6,270 nucleotides of DNA, from positions 1 through 6,270 of the forward strand of contig JBKJUK010000366.1 of NCBI GenBank assembly GCA_046590705.1, read 5' to 3'. Below the pieces are notes generated by a model. It saw nothing but the letters and a program-made list of their open reading frames with translations, ran no database searches and was not told the origin of the DNA. Shown here piece after piece: positions 1 to 4,021 of this stretch (the stretch's first letter is position 1; each line of letters begins with the position of its first letter). The translations under genes and the position numbers were made by a program. The stretch is from JBKJUK01 sp046590705 (GTDB lineage Bacteria; Acidobacteriota; Thermoanaerobaculia; Gp7-AA8).

Positions 1-69
1 GGCCGGCACCTCGTCCGAGTGATCTGGTCGATGCTCAGGAATGACCGCGACTACCTGCAGAAGGACTGA
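1..69 (+). CDS. C-terminal tail of a probable IS110-family transposase (5' end outside window)
   Basis: Reading frame 1 is open from the first base to a TGA at 67-69 and gives 22 residues, with a core VIWSMLRNDRDY just before the end. Short C-termini of this style (a hydrophobic/aromatic stretch, then MLR, a few polar residues and a Tyr) are typical of IS110/IS1111-family transposases (Transposase_20 domain), which act on DNA as recombinases guided by a structured noncoding RNA. The catalytic domains lie outside the window, so the call rests on about 20 residues and is tentative. A REP-like hairpin begins 41 bp after the stop. Some IS110-family elements insert into REP palindromes, which fits but does not prove the assignment. 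It could also be the end of an unrelated helical protein. Confidence 0.45.
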   Translation, partial: GRHLVRVIWSMLRNDRDYLQKD

Positions 70-109
70 AGACAACCTAAAAAACGTTTGCAAATTCGAC
101 AGGGATGTT

Positions 110-172
110 CAGACGCACATAAAACACACACTTATTCGTACGCTGCGTGCGAAAGTGTTTTGTGTGCGTCTG
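110..172. repeat. REP-like long imperfect hairpin
   Basis: Bases 110-127 pair with 155-172 as an 18-bp outer stem with a single T.G wobble (120/162). Bases 136-143 pair with 145-152 as an inner stem with one wobble (139/149), of which the innermost pairs cannot close around the single central base. An asymmetric internal loop (128-135 against 153-154) separates the stems. The right arm carries the core TGTGTGCGTCTGACC (161-175), which recurs twice downstream. A long hairpin plus scattered direct copies of one arm, next to a transposase, is the arrangement of REP/BIME-type elements. There is no T-tract after the hairpin, so it is not a standard intrinsic terminator, although it could still stop or protect transcripts from the left. 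Confidence 0.75.
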
Positions 173-195
173 ACCTTGGGAGCTCCAGATAAGTA

Positions 196-261
196 CGTGC
201 TTTGTGTGCGTCTGACCCCGTCGAAGCGGAGCGCGTGCTTTGTGTGCGTCTGACCCCGTCG
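196..261. repeat. Two identical 28-bp direct repeats sharing the hairpin core
   Basis: Bases 196-223 and 234-261 are identical over 28 bp, offset by 38 bp, and each contains TTTGTGTGCGTCTGACCCCG. With the hairpin arm at 161-175 this makes three same-orientation copies of the 15-bp core (161, 203, 241; spacings 42 and 38 bp) and one inverted, slightly diverged copy (around 110-119). The regular spacing suggests local duplication of a half-REP unit. A role as a protein-binding array is possible but not shown. Confidence 0.8.
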
Positions 262-398
262 GAGCGCCAGTTCAAAAGCGGAGTAGAAGGCCGCCCCCCT
301 CTAAAGTATTGAGGCGCGCGAGTGACGCGCACGCCGCACGGGCATCTAACACTATGCAGCCGTAAACGTGCATAATCCTTCCCGTTCACAACCATCGA

Positions 399-3002
399 AT
401 GCAGGCAGGCACCAGGCTCGGACCTTACGAGATCGTGGCGCGCATTGGCGCGGGCGGGATGGGAGAGGTGTGGAAAGCGCGCGATACGCGTCTCGAGCGC
501 AGCGTGGCCATCAAGATTCTTCCCGCTGAGTTTGCAGCCAATGCGGAGCTGAAACTTCGGTTCGAGCGTGAGGCCAGAACCATCTCGCAGCTCTCGCATC
601 CGAACATCTGCACTCTGTTCGACGTCGGCGACGGCTACCTCGTCATGGAATTGCTCGAGGGCGAGACGCTTGCCGATCGCATTGCGCGAGGACCGCTGCC
701 ACTCGCCGAGGTGTTGCGCTATGGCGCGCAGATCGCCGAGGCGCTTGATCGCGCCCATCGCGCCGGCGTCGTTCATCGCGATCTCAAACCGGCCAACGTC
801 ATGCTCACGAAGTCGGGTGCGAAGCTGCTCGATTTCGGCCTCGCCAAAAGCGCCGTCATCGAGCTCACTACCGACGGCGAAACCATACAGAAGCCGCTCA
901 CGCGCGAAGGCACGATCCTCGGCACGTTTCAGTACATGGCGCCCGAGCAGCTCGAAGGAGTGGAAGCCGACGCACGCACCGACATCTTCGCGCTCGGCGC
1001 GGTGCTTTACGAGATGGCCACCGGACTACGAGCTTTCGACGGGAAGACGAAGACCAGTCTCATCGCCGCCATCGTCGGCGGAACGCCGCGGCCGATCAGA
1101 GAGTTGGTCCCGCTGTCACCCTTCGCGCTCGATCACGTGATCGAGCGGTGCCTGGCCAAAGAACCTCAGGAGCGATGGCAGAGCGCGCACGACATCAGCG
1201 AGGAGTTGAAGTGGCTGGCCGGCGCGGGATCGCAGAGCGGCATCTCGTCTGTGCCTGATCTCGGCCAGCGCCGCAGGCGTTCGCAAATCACGACGGCAGT
1301 GGCCGCGATGATGACGTTGGTCGCATTAGCTGCGACGCTGGTGGCCTGGCGGTTCTGGAGCTCACACGAGACCCCGCGCGTCATGCGCTTTGCGGCTCCG
1401 AATACGATCACCGTGAGCCCGGGCAATGTCTACGGAAACATCGCTATCTCGCCGGATGGAACCAGGATCGTCTACGGCACGAAGAGTGGGGAATCGCGGA
1501 TGCTGTTTCAGCGGCTGACGGACCAACTCGAGCCGAAGCCGATTCCAGGAACCGAGCAAGCCTCGGAGCCGTTTTTTTCGCCGGACGGCAAGTGGCTCGG
1601 GTTCTTCGCGCATCAAAAGCTTATGAAGATCTCGCTCGCCGGTGGTCAACCGATCGTCCTGACGACCTCCTCATATCCGCGCGGAGCCGCGTGGCTGCCC
1701 GATGACACGATCGTGTTCTGCCCCTTCTTCTACGGCGGCATTGAGCGAGTTCCTGCCGTCGGCGGGACGCCGGTTGTGGTCTCGAAGGTCGATCGAAAAG
1801 CCGGGGAGCGCAGTCACCGCTGGCCGCACGCGCTGCCGGGAGGCAAAGTCATCCTCTACTCGATCGGATACGGCGGATCGTGGGACGACGCCACGATCGT
1901 GGCACAGCGCCTCGACACGGGCGAACGGAAGGTCATCATCAAAGGCGGCTGCGATGCGCGCTACCTCTCCACCGGACACCTCGTCTACGTGCGCGGGAAC
2001 TCTCTGTACGCGGTGCCGTTCGACACTTCAAAACTGGAAGTACGGGGCGATGCTGTCGAGGTCATTCAGGGCGTCGCCAATCACACCGCGGGCGGCGCAG
2101 AGTACGCTTTTTCGAAGAACGGAATGCTGGTGTATTTCTCGCCGGGAGTCGGCATGGACGAAGGCGGTCGAACCGCGATCGTCGATCGTCACGGTAACCG
2201 CATCGAAGGAGCACTCCCTTCCTTCCCGGTCGTAAACCCGCGTTTCTCTCCGGACGGCACGAAGATCTCCGGAGCGCGCGGAAACGACGTCTGGACGTTT
2301 GACCTCGTGCGCGGAACCAGCACGCGCATCTCATCTCCCGGGGCTCGGACGATCAATCCCATCTGGTCCGCCGACGGATCGCGCATCTACTATTCCTCCG
2401 AACGCTCGGCACCGTGGCAGATCTTTTCGCGCGCCGCCGACGGCAGTGACCAGGAACGGCGACTGTCAGCAGAAGAGTCGACGACTGCCAACGATGCATC
2501 TCCGGACGGTGGTCATCTCGTAGCGAATGTGGTCCGTAAAGATACCGCTGCCGACATCGTGCTGATCTCGATGAACGGAACGGTGCGCAATCTGGTGCAA
2601 AGCACAGCCGAAGAGAGGGAAGCCACGTTCTCCTCGGACGGCAAGTGGATCGCCTACTCCTCCGACGAATCGGGGAGACCCGAGGTCTACGTGCGGTCGA
2701 TGGGAAGCACGCCCGGACGGTGGCAGATCTCGACCAGCGGCGGAGACAATCCGCGGTGGGTGAAGCAGGACGAAATCGTCTATCAGGACGGCACGAAGCT
2801 GCTGTCCGTGGCGGTGAAGACGGAACCGGGCTTCGCGGCCGCACCGCCGCAACTGTTATTCGAGCGCAACCTGGCTGACTACGACATTGCCAGAGACGGA
2901 CGGATCGTCATCTCTGAAGGCCCTGATCCTACACGCGCCAGCGGTCAAATTAACGTCGTGATCAACTGGTTCGAGGAGATACGCGCGAAAATGCCGCGGT
3001 GA
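399..3002 (+). CDS. Membrane receptor Ser/Thr protein kinase with C-terminal TolB/PD40 beta-propeller
   Basis: An 867-residue protein that should phosphorylate Ser/Thr on cytoplasmic targets in response to something bound outside the membrane. The Hanks-type kinase domain (about 10-273) is intact: glycine loop G17-x-G19-x-x-G22, lysine K39 in VAIK, helix-C E58, HRD 126-128 with catalytic D128, N133, DFG 145-147, activation-segment threonines (T168, T172, T176), APE 181-183 and DIFALG 195-200. It is an RD kinase, so activation-loop phosphorylation is likely. RRRR at 291-294 precedes one membrane helix (about 297-317), placing the kinase inside. The rest (about 327-867) is a WD40/PD40 propeller with repeated SPDG-type turns at 351-354, 394-397, 617-620, 657-660 and 745-748. 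The start is fixed by an in-frame TAA at 363-365 with no other start codon between; the usual GTRLGPYEI opening begins at residue 4. No clear Shine-Dalgarno is seen. This architecture is typical of Acidobacteriota, where it occurs in many paralogues; the ligand is unknown. Confidence 0.96.
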   Translation: MQAGTRLGPYEIVARIGAGGMGEVWKARDTRLERSVAIKILPAEFAANAELKLRFEREARTISQLSHPNICTLFDVGDGYLVMELLEGETLADRIARGPLPLAEVLRYGAQIAEALDRAHRAGVVHRDLKPANVMLTKSGAKLLDFGLAKSAVIELTTDGETIQKPLTREGTILGTFQYMAPEQLEGVEADARTDIFALGAVLYEMATGLRAFDGKTKTSLIAAIVGGTPRPIRELVPLSPFALDHVIERCLAKEPQERWQSAHDISEELKWLAGAGSQSGISSVPDLGQRRRRSQITTAVAAMMTLVALAATLVAWRFWSSHETPRVMRFAAPNTITVSPGNVYGNIAISPDGTRIVYGTKSGESRMLFQRLTDQLEPKPIPGTEQASEPFFSPDGKWLGFFAHQKLMKISLAGGQPIVLTTSSYPRGAAWLPDDTIVFCPFFYGGIERVPAVGGTPVVVSKVDRKAGERSHRWPHALPGGKVILYSIGYGGSWDDATIVAQRLDTGERKVIIKGGCDARYLSTGHLVYVRGNSLYAVPFDTSKLEVRGDAVEVIQGVANHTAGGAEYAFSKNGMLVYFSPGVGMDEGGRTAIVDRHGNRIEGALPSFPVVNPRFSPDGTKISGARGNDVWTFDLVRGTSTRISSPGARTINPIWSADGSRIYYSSERSAPWQIFSRAADGSDQERRLSAEESTTANDASPDGGHLVANVVRKDTAADIVLISMNGTVRNLVQSTAEEREATFSSDGKWIAYSSDESGRPEVYVRSMGSTPGRWQISTSGGDNPRWVKQDEIVYQDGTKLLSVAVKTEPGFAAAPPQLLFERNLADYDIARDGRIVISEGPDPTRASGQINVVINWFEEIRAKMPR

Positions 3003-3049
3003 TGTGTACGCGAGAACACATGTGCGCCGATTCTGTCGACCCGCGTACA
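3002..3049. repeat. Overlapping inverted repeats after the kinase stop
   Basis: ATGTGT (3002-3007) pairs with ACACAT (3016-3021) around an 8-base loop, and TGTACGCG (3005-3012) pairs perfectly with CGCGTACA (3042-3049) around a 29-base loop. The two share bases 3005-3007, so they are mutually exclusive. They begin at the last base of the kinase stop codon. They may help end or stabilise the kinase transcript, but there is no T-tract, and short inverted repeats of this size can arise by chance. Confidence 0.35.
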
Positions 3050-3108
3050 GCGCGTCTTGAACCTCTCGAAGATCGGAGCAAAGTACTCCGTGAACTTTCT
3101 TCTCCATT

Positions 3109-3114
3109 TACAAT
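3109..3114 (+). promoter_or_regulatory. Candidate -10 element (TACAAT) for a leaderless transcript
   Basis: TACAAT matches the TATAAT consensus at five of six positions and ends six bases before the ATG at 3121. A transcript starting the usual six to seven bases downstream would begin at or next to that ATG, giving a leaderless mRNA. This agrees with the absence of a Shine-Dalgarno before the gene. No good -35 hexamer lies 16-18 bp upstream, so the call is tentative. Confidence 0.3.
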
Positions 3115-3120
3115 CAGCGT

Positions 3121-3579
3121 ATGTTGAAAGCTTCCGCGTTTCCTCTCCTCCTGGCCGGCCTTCTCGCTGGGGCGTTGATGCCGCTTCAGGCAGGAATCAA
3201 CGCACGCCTCCGCCTGACGCTCGGTTCACCGTTGCAAGCGGCATTCATTTCGTTCGTGGTCGGTACCGCGGCCCTGGGCCTTATCGTCCTTCTCTTTCCC
3301 AGTCGATTGCCGAAGGACATCCTTGCGCAAACACCCTGGTGGGCATGGACTGGAGGAATATTCGGAGTGGTCTTTATCTCCACCTCGATGGTGCTTGCAC
3401 CACGAGTAGGGGCATTAGTTCTGGTATCTCTGCTGGTAACAGGACAACTTCTCGCAGCTCTGATCCTCGATCACTTCGGGCTTCTGGCATTTTCGAAAGT
3501 TCCGATCACGGCAGTCCGCGTTCTCGGCGTCGGGTTCCTTCTTCTCGGAGTGCTTCTGGTACTTCCCCGCCGTAACTGA
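3121..3579 (+). CDS. DMT superfamily YdcZ-type (DUF606) small membrane transporter
   Basis: A complete 152-residue hydrophobic protein, close to the roughly 150 residues usual for DMT_YdcZ (PF04657) proteins. Probable membrane helices lie near residues 6-26, 38-59, 75-94, 96-116 and 129-148. Family hallmarks visible are PLQAGINARL (21-30), the WWAWTGG turn (73-79) followed by GVVFISTS, PRVGA (94-98), GQLLAALILDHFG (108-120) and a final R-x-LG-x-G-x-LLL helix (133-142), ending in a basic tail (RR at 150-151). The family belongs to the drug/metabolite transporter superfamily; substrates are mostly unknown, and half-size members may work as dimers or with a second copy. An in-frame TGA at 3091-3093 rules out an upstream start, and ATG 3121 has no Shine-Dalgarno (see the candidate -10 at 3109). 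It lies 118 bp after the kinase on the same strand, too far apart to assume an operon. Confidence 0.93.
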   Translation: MLKASAFPLLLAGLLAGALMPLQAGINARLRLTLGSPLQAAFISFVVGTAALGLIVLLFPSRLPKDILAQTPWWAWTGGIFGVVFISTSMVLAPRVGALVLVSLLVTGQLLAALILDHFGLLAFSKVPITAVRVLGVGFLLLGVLLVLPRRN

Positions 3580-3635
3580 CCTGGGTTAGCCAGACCTGAC
3601 AAGTCGTTGCAGTGGACGGCCTGGGGCGTCTGTGA

Positions 3636-3647
3636 ACTTCCGGAAGT
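3636..3647. repeat. Perfect 12-bp palindrome (possible operator)
   Basis: ACTTCCGGAAGT is a perfect palindrome lying 57 bp after the transporter stop and about 375 bp before the secreted protein start. A dimeric regulator could bind such a site, but only one copy is seen, so function is speculative. Confidence 0.3.
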
Positions 3648-3978
3648 CAGCCCTCCCTCCATTGCAAGGAACCATCTCAGTCCCTCCTGCTTGCACGAAC
3701 GGCGTCAAAGCTTCAGTGACGAACTTCCTGGGGATTCAGCGTCTCTGCGCAAAAAGTTGATTGCGACGACCGGTGAATCTATGTGTCGAGCCAGGCGAGT
3801 ACGCTCGGAAAATTTGGACCGAAAAGCTCTCTGACGATGCTTTGACGGCGCCGAACTAGGATGCCGCTCTGTGCCACGACGCTCCAGGCCGTTCCCGAAA
3901 AACTGAAAAATGGAATGTTCGAAGCCGTGGTCATTCAACCGATACCATCTCTAGCACTCCGCTGTAGTTTTCCAATCC

Positions 3979-3991
3979 CCCGCTAAGCGGG
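3979..3991. repeat. Small GC hairpin in the leader of the secreted protein gene
   Basis: CCCGC (3979-3983) and GCGGG (3987-3991) pair around a TAA loop, 20 bp before the Shine-Dalgarno. There is no T-tract, so it is unlikely to be an intrinsic terminator. If transcribed it would be a compact 5'-leader stem that could affect mRNA stability. Confidence 0.4.
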
Positions 3992-4010
3992 CCGATTCAT
4001 CGAGACACAA

Positions 4011-4016
4011 AGGGAG
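4011..4016 (+). promoter_or_regulatory. Ribosome binding site AGGGAG
   Basis: AGGGAG within AAAGGGAG ends five bases before ATG 4022. It is the only strong Shine-Dalgarno in the window and fixes the start of the secreted protein, together with the signal peptide that begins at that Met. Confidence 0.8.
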
Positions 4017-4021
4017 TTTCC

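Larger units (their letters stand above)
70..398. other. Intergenic region with REP-like repeat cluster, no gene
   Basis: No credible coding sequence is seen here on either strand. The short open frames are low-complexity products of the repeated GTGTGCGTCTGACC core. The left half (110-261) is filled by the repeats listed separately. The right half (262-398) has no repeat and leads to the kinase start. A CATAAT at 371-376 resembles a -10 element but has no recognisable -35 partner, so it is not annotated as a promoter. Confidence 0.7.
3580..4021. other. 442-bp intergenic region without a convincing gene
   Basis: No frame here has both a plausible start with a ribosome site and recognisable protein content. 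Open frames of up to about 75 codons on both strands (3607-3834 plus, 3705-3938 minus) overlap each other and show no known motif. A 41-codon frame at 3861-3986 is also unsupported. The region contains a 12-bp palindrome (3636-3647), a small hairpin (3979-3991) and the Shine-Dalgarno of the next gene, so it probably serves as the promoter and 5' leader of the secreted repeat protein. No confident -35/-10 pair was found. Confidence 0.6.

Noticed and set aside
110..261. CRISPR array
   Set aside because: The repeats include an inverted copy, spacing is only about 10-14 bp between full repeats, and no cas gene is present.
371..376. CATAAT as the kinase promoter -10
   Set aside because: No -35 hexamer at a suitable distance and no other support; a chance match is likely.
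132..776. 214-codon minus-strand open frame across the repeats and kinase start
   Set aside because: It is antisense to the catalytic half of the kinase domain and runs into the REP-like cluster. It has no recognisable motif.
3581..3593. Hairpin CTGG-GTTAG-CCAG after the transporter stop as a terminator
   Set aside because: The stem is only four base pairs and no T-tract follows.
3705..3938. 77-codon minus-strand frame in the 442-bp spacer
   Set aside because: There is no ribosome site or protein family signal, and it overlaps an equally unsupported plus-strand frame.
3861..3986. 41-codon plus-strand frame (ATG 3861, TAA 3984) just upstream of the secreted protein
   Set aside because: Parts look protein-like (LQAVPEKLKNGMFEAVVIQP), but it is too short, has no good Shine-Dalgarno and ends inside the GC hairpin. 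It could be a gene remnant but cannot be supported.
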